Origin: Bacteroidales bacterium
GTDB taxonomy: Bacteria > Bacteroidota > Bacteroidia > Bacteroidales > UBA4417
Length of the DNA: 64,000 bases
Direction of reading: 5' to 3'
NCBI GenBank assembly: GCA_016707705.1
Contig: JADJHD010000029.1
Coordinates: forward strand, 1 to 64,000
Below are positions 17,280 through 26,586 of this stretch, one piece after another; the stretch's first letter is position 1; the number at the start of each line of letters is the position of its first letter. A program made the position numbers and the translations under genes. The notes beneath the pieces were generated by a model, which searched no databases, was not told where the DNA came from, and was given only the letters and a program-made list of their open reading frames with translations.

Positions 17280-19700
17280 ATGAAAAAATTTACCCTTTTC
17301 ATGGCTGCAATGGTTACTGTTCTTGCAGCCATCTCCCAAAAAGTAACAGTAGTATCCTCCTCCGATCTTCAGCCAGTTCCGCAATGCAATATTTATACAG
17401 CAGATAAAACTGTTTCAGTAGTTACTGATCAGAAAGGCATAGCGGATATCACAGCTTTCAAGGCTACTGATGTACTGATTTTTTCGCATATCTCATTTGT
17501 AACCAAGGAAGTAAAGAAATCAGTACTTACTCAGGCTGAAAATATAGTTGAGATGGATATTGCATCCATCAACCTTAAGGAGGTAGTCTTCTCTGCCAAT
17601 AAAGTTGAAGAGCGATATGTAGAAATCCCTGCAAGGATTGACATCATCAACTCCAGGCAAATACAGGCGGGTAATCCTCAAACCACAGCTGACCTTCTAA
17701 CTCAGAACGGAACAGTATTTGCCCAGCAAAGCCAGCTGGGTGGAGGAAGTCCGGTAATACGCGGGATGGAGACCAACCGTGTTCTGATGGTAATTGATGG
17801 TGTCCGAATGAATAACGCAATTTACAGGGCAGGTCATCTCCAGAATGTAATCACCATTGACCCGAATATGCTTGACCGTGTTGAAGTTGTTCATGGTCCC
17901 GGCTCAGTCATCTATGGCAGCGATGCTATGGGTGGCGTAATGCATTTTTACACTAAAAATCCTATCCTCACAACTAATGGCAAGTTCTACTCCTCCGGGA
18001 AGCTGATGATGCGTACTTCTTCTGCTTCGGATGAATACTCACAAAGCTTCAGCCTAAACCTGGGTGGTAAAAAAATCGCTGCAATACTGGGTGGTAGCAC
18101 CAAGGATCTTGGCGATCTGCGCGAAGGAAGCAAACGCGACAGCAAATATGGTGACTGGGGAAAAAGCCTGTACTATGCCGAAAGGATTAATGGTAAGGAT
18201 AGCATGATGGTTAATTCTGATCCTCTGATTCAGAAGCATACAGGTTATAGTCAGTATGACCTCTTTTCAAAAGTATTATGGAAGCCTTGCAATTCCTTCT
18301 CACTTCTTCTGAATGCACAGTACTCAAATTCATCCGATATTCCCCGCTATGACAGACTTACTGAAATGTCGGGCGGAAAACTTAAATATGCGGAGTGGTA
18401 TTATGGTCCTCAGACACGTGCAATGGTTTCTGTTAGAGCTGAATTCACCAACGCGAATGCTCTTTATGACAATGCAAGTATTACCGGGGCCTGGCAGAAT
18501 ATCAGCGAGGACAGGGTAAGCCGCAGTTTTGGTAAAAGCAAGAAAAAACATCAGGAAGAGACTGTTAAGATTTTCTCTGTTAATGCCGATTTTATGAAGA
18601 AAATCTTTGGTAGCAGTGAACTCAGATATGGACTTGAAGGCAATTTCAATCACGTGGATTCAAAGGCTTACAACCAGCATATTGTAACAGGAGTTGTTAC
18701 AAATGATGCAGCAACCCGCTATCCTGACGGAGGTGATAAAATGAACAGTTTTTCGGCATATGCGTCAAACAGCTGGGAAGTAAATCAGAATCTTATCTTC
18801 ACTCAGGGAATCCGATTCAGCATGGTATCTCTCGAAGCTAAATACACCCAGGAAATGATGGATCTCATCAAGTTCCCGTTTGATGCCACCATGACTCAGG
18901 ACAATACCGCACTTAACGGAAGTCTCGGACTTGTTTACATGCCGGAAGGCGGGTGGCGAATAGCAATGAACCTTTCATCAGGTTTCAGGGCGCCTAATAT
19001 TGATGATCTTACCAAGTTGAATGATTCAAACAGTTCTGATCAGCTTATAGTTGTTCCAAATCCTGATCTCGGACCAGAAAAAATCTACAGTGCTGACTTT
19101 ACCCTGGGAAAAACCATTGGTGAAAAACTTCAGATAGAGGTCACCGGATTTTATTCCATTCTTCAGGATGCATTCGTAATTCAGTCCTCTACTTACAATG
19201 GACAGGATTCAATCCTTTTTGACGGAATTCTGGCAGCGGTTCAATCGATGCAAAATGTTGAAAAAGCAACAATCTACGGAGTTGAAGCCAGACTTACCGC
19301 CAAACTCATCAAGCATCTTACATTCTTAAGCAATCTTTCCTATACGAAGGGAAGTATTAGTGAAGGAGATGTTCCACTCGATCATATTCCTCCATTGTTT
19401 GGGATGACTTCACTGAAATACGAACTTAAACAGTTCAACTGCGAAGTTTACTCAAGATACAACGCCTGGAAACATATTGAAGATTACAGTCCAAGTGGTG
19501 AAGACAATGAAGCCTACGCTACTCCTGACGGAATGCCATCATGGTATACCCTCAATTTCAGGGCTGGATATCAGTTCAGTAAATACCTGAGTTTACAAGC
19601 GGGTGTTGAGAATATTCTTGATACACATTACCGTAATTTCGCAAGTGGCATCAGTGCCCCCGGCCGTAATTTCATGGCAACCCTGAGAGCAGGATTCTAG
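17280..19700 (+). CDS. TonB-dependent outer-membrane receptor
   Basis: An 806-residue TonB-dependent receptor that would import a large substrate across the outer membrane. A signal peptide (to about residue 20) is followed by a CarboxypepD_reg-like domain (VTVVSSSDLQPVPQCNIY), typical of Bacteroidota receptors. The plug runs from about 110 to 230, including GGGSPVIRGMETNRVLMV and VVHGPGSVIYGSDAMGGV. The barrel contains the general FRAPNIDDL and NPDLGPEK motifs and ends in a terminal phenylalanine. The plug phrase GRAGHLQNVITID with the IRGME context resembles haemoglobin/haem-type receptors, so haem or iron is a reasonable guess but not proven. A strong terminator follows. No SusD homologue is present, so it is not a glycan-utilisation pair. 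Confidence 0.92.
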   Translation: MKKFTLFMAAMVTVLAAISQKVTVVSSSDLQPVPQCNIYTADKTVSVVTDQKGIADITAFKATDVLIFSHISFVTKEVKKSVLTQAENIVEMDIASINLKEVVFSANKVEERYVEIPARIDIINSRQIQAGNPQTTADLLTQNGTVFAQQSQLGGGSPVIRGMETNRVLMVIDGVRMNNAIYRAGHLQNVITIDPNMLDRVEVVHGPGSVIYGSDAMGGVMHFYTKNPILTTNGKFYSSGKLMMRTSSASDEYSQSFSLNLGGKKIAAILGGSTKDLGDLREGSKRDSKYGDWGKSLYYAERINGKDSMMVNSDPLIQKHTGYSQYDLFSKVLWKPCNSFSLLLNAQYSNSSDIPRYDRLTEMSGGKLKYAEWYYGPQTRAMVSVRAEFTNANALYDNASITGAWQNISEDRVSRSFGKSKKKHQEETVKIFSVNADFMKKIFGSSELRYGLEGNFNHVDSKAYNQHIVTGVVTNDAATRYPDGGDKMNSFSAYASNSWEVNQNLIFTQGIRFSMVSLEAKYTQEMMDLIKFPFDATMTQDNTALNGSLGLVYMPEGGWRIAMNLSSGFRAPNIDDLTKLNDSNSSDQLIVVPNPDLGPEKIYSADFTLGKTIGEKLQIEVTGFYSILQDAFVIQSSTYNGQDSILFDGILAAVQSMQNVEKATIYGVEARLTAKLIKHLTFLSNLSYTKGSISEGDVPLDHIPPLFGMTSLKYELKQFNCEVYSRYNAWKHIEDYSPSGEDNEAYATPDGMPSWYTLNFRAGYQFSKYLSLQAGVENILDTHYRNFASGISAPGRNFMATLRAGF

Positions 19701-19727
19701 GAAGAAAACAATTCATTCCGATTAAAG

Positions 19728-19764
19728 AAGGAAGCTATCCAAATGGGCAGCTTCCTTTTTTTTA
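19728..19764 (+). terminator. Rho-independent terminator after the receptor gene
   Basis: Arms aaggaagct (19728-19736) and agcttcctt (19749-19757) pair perfectly around a 12-base loop, followed by T-rich sequence. Confidence 0.85.
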
Positions 19765-20057
19765 TACCATATTACTCTGAAATCCCTCCTCCCATATCTC
19801 GCTCATTTGCAAATAATAAAGTCAGGAAATCATATAAAAGATGTGAATCTGAATATTTCATTCAAGGGATTTCTGTTTTGCCTTTGCTTTTAAGTGTTAA
19901 ACAAAAAACAATTTGTTAATGTATAATCTACGCTTAGATCAGATTATTTTTCTAAATTTGAATTCGGTTACAGGTATGTTCCCCCTTACCTTCCAGCATT
20001 ACCCCAACGGCCATTCTGCCAATCCTTTACTCGATCCGACTCCAATAACTCTTTAGA
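19765..20057 (+). other. AT-rich intergenic region before the TPR gene
   Basis: About 290 AT-rich bases between the receptor terminator and the TPR gene. The only element seen is a promoter-like box at 19953. No open frame with coding character was found. Confidence 0.5.
19953..19960 (+). promoter_or_regulatory. Candidate -7 box for the TPR gene
   Basis: TAAATTTG fits TAnnTTTG and lies about 100 bases before the ATG at 20058. No -33 TTTG is found at the usual distance. Confidence 0.4.
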
Positions 20058-20756
20058 ATGAACCGTTCTATGATAAGAAGATTTTTCAGCATGTTGAGCC
20101 CCTCGGGGATACAGGCATTTTTCCTGATTCAGAAGGCAAAAGCTCATAATAAGAAATCTGAGTTCTCAGAAGCAGCAGCTATTCTTGACAGAGCAGTTGA
20201 ACTATTGCCCAAAAACTACCTCGCATATTACCACAGGGGTAACAGTCGCCTTGGTATGAAGGATTTTTCTGAAGCGATTCAGGATTATACACGTTGCATT
20301 ACCTATCGCCCTTCTTTTGCTGAAGCCTATTATACTCGAGGGAATGCATACTACCAGATGAAGGAATTCCCGCAGGCACTGATTGAATTAAACAGGTCAA
20401 TAGAATTGAACCCTCAATTATCGCAGGCTTTCACTTTCAGGGGAAATACCAAATATGAACTTTCGGATATTAAGGGAGCACTGTCAGATTATTCCAAAGC
20501 TATACGCCTTGATCCTTTTGATGCCGTTTCACTATATAATCGTGGGAATCTGAAACTTCTGATGGAGGATCCAAGAAGCGCCCTGCTTGATTTCAATGAG
20601 GCAATCAAACTGGATCCAGAGTATGCCGTTGCCTATGTTGGCCGTGGAAATGCCAAGTTGAAACTTGGCAGTGCAACTGCTGCTGAAGTGGATTGGAAAA
20701 AGGCCGAAAAACTCTATTTAAAAGCAGAAAAGAGAGTCAATAAAGACTCCAACTGA
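20058..20756 (+). CDS. Tetratricopeptide-repeat protein
   Basis: A 232-residue protein made almost entirely of TPR units, a helical scaffold for protein-protein binding. At least five repeats of 34 residues are visible, with the classic pattern: YLAYYHRGNSRLGMKDFSEA, then FAEAYYTRGNAYYQMKEFPQA, then the SQAFTFRGN, DAVSLYNRGN and AVAYVGRGN units (phrases given as patterns). The recurring A-Y-x-x-R-G-N makes this the Sel1-free, generic TPR type. There is no signal peptide or enzyme domain, so a partner cannot be named. It is transcribed alone. Confidence 0.88.
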   Translation: MNRSMIRRFFSMLSPSGIQAFFLIQKAKAHNKKSEFSEAAAILDRAVELLPKNYLAYYHRGNSRLGMKDFSEAIQDYTRCITYRPSFAEAYYTRGNAYYQMKEFPQALIELNRSIELNPQLSQAFTFRGNTKYELSDIKGALSDYSKAIRLDPFDAVSLYNRGNLKLLMEDPRSALLDFNEAIKLDPEYAVAYVGRGNAKLKLGSATAAEVDWKKAEKLYLKAEKRVNKDSN

Positions 20757-21214
20757 TTCCTGAATATCTTTTCTTTTTATTCATTGATGGTCTGTCTTGA
20801 ACTGATCATTCAATTGAAATATTATCTGCTTTCTTAAACCCAATCGCTTCAAAAGTTTCGTTCAATATGTCAAAAATGGGCTGAAACAAGCCAAACTTTT
20901 TAAGTATGGTGATTTTCCAGGACTAAAAATTGATTGTTGATCTACTTTTCCAACAAATCCCATTTGACTTACATCAGTCTGAATATCTGTTTATTACGAA
21001 TTTTCACTCCAAAGTATTAGTACATTTCGTCCATTGACAGCCAACTTTATAAAATATTTTTTTGATTTTTTTTCAAGTCGTATGTAACCTTTTCAATTCA
21101 AAGCAATTAATTAATAAAATCAGAACTTTCCATTAACTCTCCTACTTGTAGCAACTCATAATTTTGCCTCATCACTGTAGGAAACCAAATTGTATAATAT
21201 AATAATTCTCTGTC
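20757..21214 (+). other. 458-base AT-rich intergenic region
   Basis: Very AT-rich with long T runs near 21055-21075. A promoter-like box at 21159 precedes the small gene at 21215. No convincing coding frame, hairpin terminator or RNA gene was seen in the rest. A small RNA or regulatory region cannot be excluded by eye. Confidence 0.45.
21159..21166 (+). promoter_or_regulatory. Candidate -7 box for the 71-residue gene
   Basis: TAATTTTG fits TAnnTTTG and lies 48 bases before the ATG at 21215. This supports the small frame as a transcribed gene. Confidence 0.45.
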
Positions 21215-21430
21215 ATGAAAGAAATGGCCAAATCGATCCTCAGCCGCCTAAGTTGCGATCAGGATTTATTCAATAAAGAGTTAAGGAAGTTGATCATGTG
21301 GATGGGTAACAACACTGAAGAAATTGAAGACCTCAAGAAATGGAGTCAGCAATACTTCCCCAACCTCTACAGTGAAAAAACACCAAAAGTTCTTAACGAA
21401 ACATTCACCGGCAATCCGGTACAGGAATAG
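21215..21430 (+). CDS. Small hypothetical protein, 71 residues
   Basis: I do not recognise it. The protein is polar and mostly helical (LSRLSCDQDLFNKELRKLI, then EEIEDLKKWSQQYFPNLY), with no signal peptide or membrane helix. Reality is supported by context: a -7 box 48 bases upstream, an ATG start, and a strong terminator 62 bases after the stop, so it looks like a self-contained transcription unit. An ATG three codons in (21224, MAKSIL) could be the true start. No known domain is visible. Confidence 0.6.
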   Translation: MKEMAKSILSRLSCDQDLFNKELRKLIMWMGNNTEEIEDLKKWSQQYFPNLYSEKTPKVLNETFTGNPVQE

Positions 21431-21447
21431 CTGCTGAAATAAGATAT

Positions 21448-21462
21448 CGGGTCATCGGCCCG
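21448..21462. other. Small GC-rich hairpin
   Basis: cgggtc-atc-ggcccg can fold with six pairs (one G-U) and a 3-base loop, just after the 71-residue gene. It lacks a T tail. It may stabilise the transcript end. Confidence 0.3.
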
Positions 21463-21492
21463 TGTTTGACTTGCGACTTGACAGCTTAAACT

Positions 21493-21521
21493 ATGCCTTC
21501 TGAAAAGGGAGGCATTTTTTG
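21493..21521 (+). terminator. Rho-independent terminator after the 71-residue gene
   Basis: Arms atgccttc (21493-21500) and ggaggcat (21508-21515) pair over 8 bp with one G-T, around a 7-base loop, followed by six T. Confidence 0.8.
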
Positions 21522-21710
21522 TTTGATTCATTAAGATTACAAGACTATTGAAATATCTTTGGAAATTAAGGTGAGTTCATGATAATCAATGGCACACTTT
21601 ATCCATGAAAAGAATCCATTAGTCTGCAGTAGGTCAAATCTCTAGCGCCTGATTCACGTTGAAAGCGGAAAAAATTAATAATGGTAATGAGCTAAATGTT
21701 CATCAAAATA

Positions 21711-21743
21711 AAAAATCCCCCTTAATACAACAGGGGGATTTTT
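21711..21743. terminator. Bidirectional terminator, perfect 12-bp stem
   Basis: aaaaatccccct (21711-21722) and agggggattttt (21732-21743) are perfect reverse complements around a 9-base loop. A and T tracts on both sides let it work in both directions. It lies 22 bases past the 3' end of the minus-strand T9SS gene and is probably that gene's terminator. Confidence 0.85.
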
Positions 21744-21765
21744 CTATTTAATCGGGGGGAAGAAT

Positions 21766-24700
21766 TTATTGCAATACTATGATGCGGCTCAGCTGCTGGT
21801 CGCCATAAATCAATCTTACAAGATATGTACCTTTTGAAAGACTGCTAAGATCAAGCCTTTCCTCTCTTCCGTTCCAATCAAACAGCATTACCCTTCTTCC
21901 ACTAAGATCCAGCACTTCTCCGGTACAGGATTCAGAATTCGATCCGCTGGCTTTAAGATTTAGGATTCCCTTTGATGGGTTGGGATAAATATAAAGATCT
22001 CCGGAAGGAATCTTAGCCGGCAAGCCGGTTGTATTTATTTCCTTTATCTCTATGTCATCAATAAGTAATTCTCCCTGTGAAGGCGCGCTGTAAGCATGAA
22101 ATCCAAAGAAGTAGATACCGGATAATACAGGAGTATAGACACCCGAAGCAGGCTCATGGGATGTGTTGACAATATTCTGATTGTCATATACCTGTGCAAT
22201 ATTCATGGCCATCGGAGTATTGCTGTTTCCAACCCTGACTTCCAGTTTTTCACTTGTGGTACCAGAACCGGCAATCATTCTGTACTTGAAATCCAGTTTG
22301 TAATGCAGACCGGCAGTCATGGAGATTGGGGAACTAAACAACCATTCATCCAATGAACTTAGTGTAGCAGGTCCCACTGCCATTGCATTTGGACCTGAAC
22401 TTGCATTTGATCCCAGAGCATTCCAGGAAGAACTTAATTGTCCCGGACTCACCACTGACCATCCCAATGGAAAAACATATCCGGGAAGGAAAGGCAGATA
22501 GGTAAAGGCAGAGCCTGGAGTAAGAGCATCAAAGTTCTCGCTGAATGGGAATTGGCTGATTGTAGGATCTTGCATTGTTGTGAATGACCATACCGGACAA
22601 TTCAGAGCCTGTCCAACAGTGTTGTACGGCACAATTTGCCAGTAATAGGTAGTGTTGTAATTCAGGAGGGTTGGAATCTGATACACAACGGTATCTCCAA
22701 GATTTGCATTATTGATGATATTTGAAGGAGGATTGTTGGTTCCAAGACTAATTTTGTATCCTTCGGTATTTTGACTACCTGCAGCCCAAATAAGGTATTT
22801 GGAAGCCATCATTATATCAACATCAACTGCATTATTTGCCGGATAAATACATAATCCCGGAGCCGGAGGTGCGGGTGGTACAACAGGATTGTTCCATAAA
22901 ACATTATCTATCCACAAATTAGATTGAACAGAAGCAGAGCTTAATCTGAAAGATAGATAAGGTTTCAGGTTGGATGCTGAGAATGCAACTGTATATTCAA
23001 CAATCTGGTCTGTCAAGCTTATAGACTGCACCAGCTCAAATGAAGAGGCATCGTAAGGATCATCCATTAAACCGACCTGAAGTTCCATGGAAGCAATTGC
23101 GGCATCTTTTCGGGCATAAAATGATAGCTCATGATCAGCAAAGCCAGTCACACCCGGAGTTATGAAAATCAATGGAGAAACAAGATCATTGTTATTCGAC
23201 ATCCTGGCATCATTCGGAGTTGAATGAGCCATGGCATCTGCAACTACGAGAACTTTATGATTGGGATCTGTAATGCTGCTGATTGTATTCCAGTGTGAAG
23301 GAATCTGAAGAGATGCATCAAATGGTTCATCAAGGCTAGCAAGGTCAGAAAGCACATTTCCTGAAAGCAGAACGGTGTTTGATCCGGTATAGGTTCCCTG
23401 AATATTGAACACCAGGTTTCCTGAATAATACCCGGCTGTGAGTCCGTTAAACTGGACAGTTATTGTATCTGTTTCACCCGGAAGCAAGGTACCACCGTAA
23501 GTTCCTGCAAATGGGGAGGGCATACCAATTGAGTTGATTACAAGATTGACTGTGCCCGAATTGGTTACCAACAGCTTTTTGGTTGTATGTCCGTTTACAT
23601 ATAATTCATTGAAGGCTAACTGAGTTGTGTTAAGCTGAATAGATGGCACAGGAACAGTAGCATAGATCGATATATCATCCAGATATACATTCCTGGCGGA
23701 TGAACTGGTATCAGTTTTGTGCCGGAAGCGGAAGAAGAAATTATTCCCGGCATAGGCTGTCAGGTTATGAGTACGATGTACATAGGAATTGTTTATTGAA
23801 GCTGGCGACAACGTATCAACCTTGATCCAGGTAAGCCCTCCGTTTGTTGTCACCTCGAAATAAGTGGTATCATGCCCTGCAACTTTGTTTAAATCAGTAT
23901 TTTGCCAGTAATAGGAGATTTCATGATTAGGGGGAAGCAGCACTTTAGGAGAACGAAGAATAGCTTGGGTAGAATATGTATACCATGATGATTTGGCACA
24001 GAGATTCCCTGAATGCGGATTCACTGTATACTGATACCAGGTAACATCCGGATCAATTACCCATGCACTTACAACTGGATAGGTATTAAACACCAGGGAA
24101 TCTTCAAATCCTTCGAAGTATGGGAACTGATCAATTACTACTTCCGTCTTGAACTTCCAAACAGGCGATATTTCCTGCTGACTGCCATTCCGGGCAACAA
24201 CTTTCCAGTAATGTTTAACGGAATCAGCAAGCAATGCTGGTGGTGTATAGCTGAATACACCTGCGCCGGCTGAAGCATTGTTCACCACCATAGGCAGATT
24301 ATTCGGATCAGTCCCAAAATACAGGTCATAATTGGTTGTGTTAGCTCCTAATGTCCAGCTGAGTGTTGTCCCAACTGATACAGTAGTGGCATTGTCTGCC
24401 GGGATCGGATTCGTGGGCGTTGCAGGTCCTGCACCGGCATAGTAGAATCTCATATTTGCCAATGAACCGGGGTAAGGATTAAGGTATCCTGTTTGAGTAG
24501 GCGGCGGAAAATTCTGATCATTACCGCAGTTCTTGTTATTGTTTGTTGAAGATGTAGTGCTGTAGAATGCTGGACCATAGCTTGTGCCCCACCTGTTTTC
24601 CCAATGAAATATCAAATTCTGGATTCCGTCGTATGGAATTGGAGTAGATAGAGTAATCTCATTCCAGCCTGAAACGAAAGTAAGATCTCCCTGAAATGCA

Positions 24701-25026
24701 AGAGTATAACCGTTGTTGGTAGGATCTTCATAATTGGCTGCCGGAAAAATGCTTGCAGAACTCAATTTGAAATAGATCTTCTGGTTCGTGACGGTTTTAG
24801 GGCCGTTTATGCAATTCAGGCCAATCTTGGTGATACTTTTGGCAGTACCAAGGTCAGACTGACTGTAAATCAAGGAACTCCATGAATAATTCCAATAGGA
24901 GTAAATGGGCATTGTATTGGAAACAGTGCCAGTTCCAACTTCAATATAATTCTGGGAATTGCCATTAATTCCCGGGACGAGTCCAATTAGGGTTAGGAGA
25001 CAAAAGATTTTCAAAAGACTTCTCAT
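21766..25026 (-). CDS. Large secreted protein with T9SS type A sorting domain
   Basis: A 1086-residue exported protein. A Sec signal peptide ends near residue 24. Domains in order: an N-terminal strand-rich region (about 25-200), a fibronectin-III-like module (from PATPTNPIPADNAT to VWKFKT), a choice-of-anchor-J-like jelly roll (YFEGFEDSL to about 460), an ASH/immunoglobulin-like module (LNTTQLAFNELYVNGH), two further beta modules, and a second anchor-J-like module (FPFSENFDALTPG). The last about 75 residues (LYIYPNPSKGILNLKA ... KGTYLVRLIYGDQQLSRIIVL) are a T9SS type A sorting domain, so the protein is released or anchored through type IX secretion. No catalytic motif was seen; adhesion is plausible. 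The divergent AraC-type regulator is a candidate controller. Confidence 0.9.
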   Translation of the reverse strand: MRSLLKIFCLLTLIGLVPGINGNSQNYIEVGTGTVSNTMPIYSYWNYSWSSLIYSQSDLGTAKSITKIGLNCINGPKTVTNQKIYFKLSSASIFPAANYEDPTNNGYTLAFQGDLTFVSGWNEITLSTPIPYDGIQNLIFHWENRWGTSYGPAFYSTTSSTNNNKNCGNDQNFPPPTQTGYLNPYPGSLANMRFYYAGAGPATPTNPIPADNATTVSVGTTLSWTLGANTTNYDLYFGTDPNNLPMVVNNASAGAGVFSYTPPALLADSVKHYWKVVARNGSQQEISPVWKFKTEVVIDQFPYFEGFEDSLVFNTYPVVSAWVIDPDVTWYQYTVNPHSGNLCAKSSWYTYSTQAILRSPKVLLPPNHEISYYWQNTDLNKVAGHDTTYFEVTTNGGLTWIKVDTLSPASINNSYVHRTHNLTAYAGNNFFFRFRHKTDTSSSARNVYLDDISIYATVPVPSIQLNTTQLAFNELYVNGHTTKKLLVTNSGTVNLVINSIGMPSPFAGTYGGTLLPGETDTITVQFNGLTAGYYSGNLVFNIQGTYTGSNTVLLSGNVLSDLASLDEPFDASLQIPSHWNTISSITDPNHKVLVVADAMAHSTPNDARMSNNNDLVSPLIFITPGVTGFADHELSFYARKDAAIASMELQVGLMDDPYDASSFELVQSISLTDQIVEYTVAFSASNLKPYLSFRLSSASVQSNLWIDNVLWNNPVVPPAPPAPGLCIYPANNAVDVDIMMASKYLIWAAGSQNTEGYKISLGTNNPPSNIINNANLGDTVVYQIPTLLNYNTTYYWQIVPYNTVGQALNCPVWSFTTMQDPTISQFPFSENFDALTPGSAFTYLPFLPGYVFPLGWSVVSPGQLSSSWNALGSNASSGPNAMAVGPATLSSLDEWLFSSPISMTAGLHYKLDFKYRMIAGSGTTSEKLEVRVGNSNTPMAMNIAQVYDNQNIVNTSHEPASGVYTPVLSGIYFFGFHAYSAPSQGELLIDDIEIKEINTTGLPAKIPSGDLYIYPNPSKGILNLKASGSNSESCTGEVLDLSGRRVMLFDWNGREERLDLSSLSKGTYLVRLIYGDQQLSRIIVLQ

Positions 25027-25246
25027 TGATCGGAAGAAATTAGGTAGTGAATAGGTGCTGATGATTATAGCTCAACTCAAAAATCTGTTGCGACAGATAG
25101 CGCTCTTGATTTTTGATATACAAACTAACAAACAATTTTGAATTATTTCGGCAGCACAGAGGTTCTGATTCAGGAATCAGAACCTGTTCAATCAATAAGC
25201 CACTTAGTTTGGAATGCACATACTTTTTCAACAACTCAGTTCAATA

Positions 25247-26557
25247 ATGGATATTTTTGCAGCAGAAATCGCCCGAATGGAACAAGCCCTCACTTCACTT
25301 TATGCATTGCCTGTGTACCAATGTCTGGTGCTTGCCATAATCTTATTTTATAGTGGCAGACAGTTCAGCAGGCAATCCAGAATGATAATGGGAGGCTTCC
25401 TGGGACTTCTGTCCATTTATTTCCTTTTTAATTTCCTATACAGATTAAAGGCATTCGAAGCTATTACCAGTTTTTACTTTTTTATTCTACCGGTAATCCT
25501 AAGTTTTTCACCTGTATTTTACATTTACCTTTTATCAATAACTCAAACTAATTTCAGGCTCAAGTCGAGGCATTTACTGCATTTTATTCCTGCCGCTACA
25601 GTTCTGATTATCAATACCCCATATCTTTTTCTCCCACACGAATTAAAGCTTGAATTCATCAGGTTTGGATACTCAATGATTGAACTGGACAACAGATTAA
25701 AGTATCTTATCTTCATATTTGTGTTTGGGATGTATGGCATTTCGAACATCCAGCTTATAAGCTATCTTCTGGCAAGCATCAGGGTTTACAGAAAGCACAG
25801 GGACTTCATTGCAAATCATTATTCCTATACAGAAAACATTGACCTTTCCTGGACCCGGGCGCTTATTATTGCCTTTATAATTTTCTTCGTGTTGAATAAT
25901 CTGCTTTTTATCATCGGATTTAAACAACATATTGCGTCCCTCCTATTTTATACACTTTCGATGCTATCCATTACCTTATTTGCAGGACTGCAGGCACTAA
26001 AACAGAAGGAAATTGAAATCCCTGATAACGAAATAATTGATGTTGAAGCTCCTTCCCGCCTACCGCAGCGAGAGGAGACCCTTTCCATTCCAGATATAGA
26101 GAATGACTATAAACATGCTCTTTCAGAAGATGATACTGAAATGAAAGTTGAAACGATTCAGAAAACAATTGAAAATGAACCAATTTTCAACAAGTATTCG
26201 AATTCATCACTTTCTGAGGAACAGAAAGCATCGCTGATTAAACAGCTTGAAACATTAATAGAAAATGAAAAGATTTATACCATCGACAATCTGAGCATCC
26301 ATGATGTTGCCCTTCGCCTTGGAACTAACAGCAAGTATATTTCACAGATAATCAATGAGTATTACCAGAAGAATTTCTACAACTATATCAACGAGTTCAG
26401 GATTGAAGAAGCCAAACGCTTGCTGAAGAAAGAGGATAATAATAAATATTCAATTCTGGGAATAGCAAATATGGTAGGATTCTCTTCCAAATCAGCCTTC
26501 AATTCAGCTTTCAGGAAATTTACAGGAACTACTCCAAGCGAATTCAGGAAATCCTGA
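25247..26557 (+). CDS. Membrane-bound AraC-family transcriptional regulator
   Basis: The N-terminal half has about seven hydrophobic helices (residues ~10-240), followed by an acidic linker and a C-terminal AraC-type double helix-turn-helix (NLSIHDVALRLGTNSKYIS and SILGIANMVGFSSKSAFN, ending FRKFTGTTPSEFRK). This layout is common in Bacteroidota: a membrane sensor directly tethered to a DNA-binding domain. The ATG at 25247 (MDIFAAEIARMEQ) is preferred; an ATG 33 bases upstream would add 11 residues. It is divergent from the T9SS protein gene across about 220 bases, so it may regulate that gene. The signal is unknown. Confidence 0.87.
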   Translation: MDIFAAEIARMEQALTSLYALPVYQCLVLAIILFYSGRQFSRQSRMIMGGFLGLLSIYFLFNFLYRLKAFEAITSFYFFILPVILSFSPVFYIYLLSITQTNFRLKSRHLLHFIPAATVLIINTPYLFLPHELKLEFIRFGYSMIELDNRLKYLIFIFVFGMYGISNIQLISYLLASIRVYRKHRDFIANHYSYTENIDLSWTRALIIAFIIFFVLNNLLFIIGFKQHIASLLFYTLSMLSITLFAGLQALKQKEIEIPDNEIIDVEAPSRLPQREETLSIPDIENDYKHALSEDDTEMKVETIQKTIENEPIFNKYSNSSLSEEQKASLIKQLETLIENEKIYTIDNLSIHDVALRLGTNSKYISQIINEYYQKNFYNYINEFRIEEAKRLLKKEDNNKYSILGIANMVGFSSKSAFNSAFRKFTGTTPSEFRKS

Positions 26558-26586
26558 TTCAGAAATACAGAAGAACAAATAAAGAT

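Noticed and set aside
17280..19700. SusC-type glycan receptor
   Set aside because: It is too short (806 residues), lacks a SusD partner, and its plug resembles haem/iron-type receptors.
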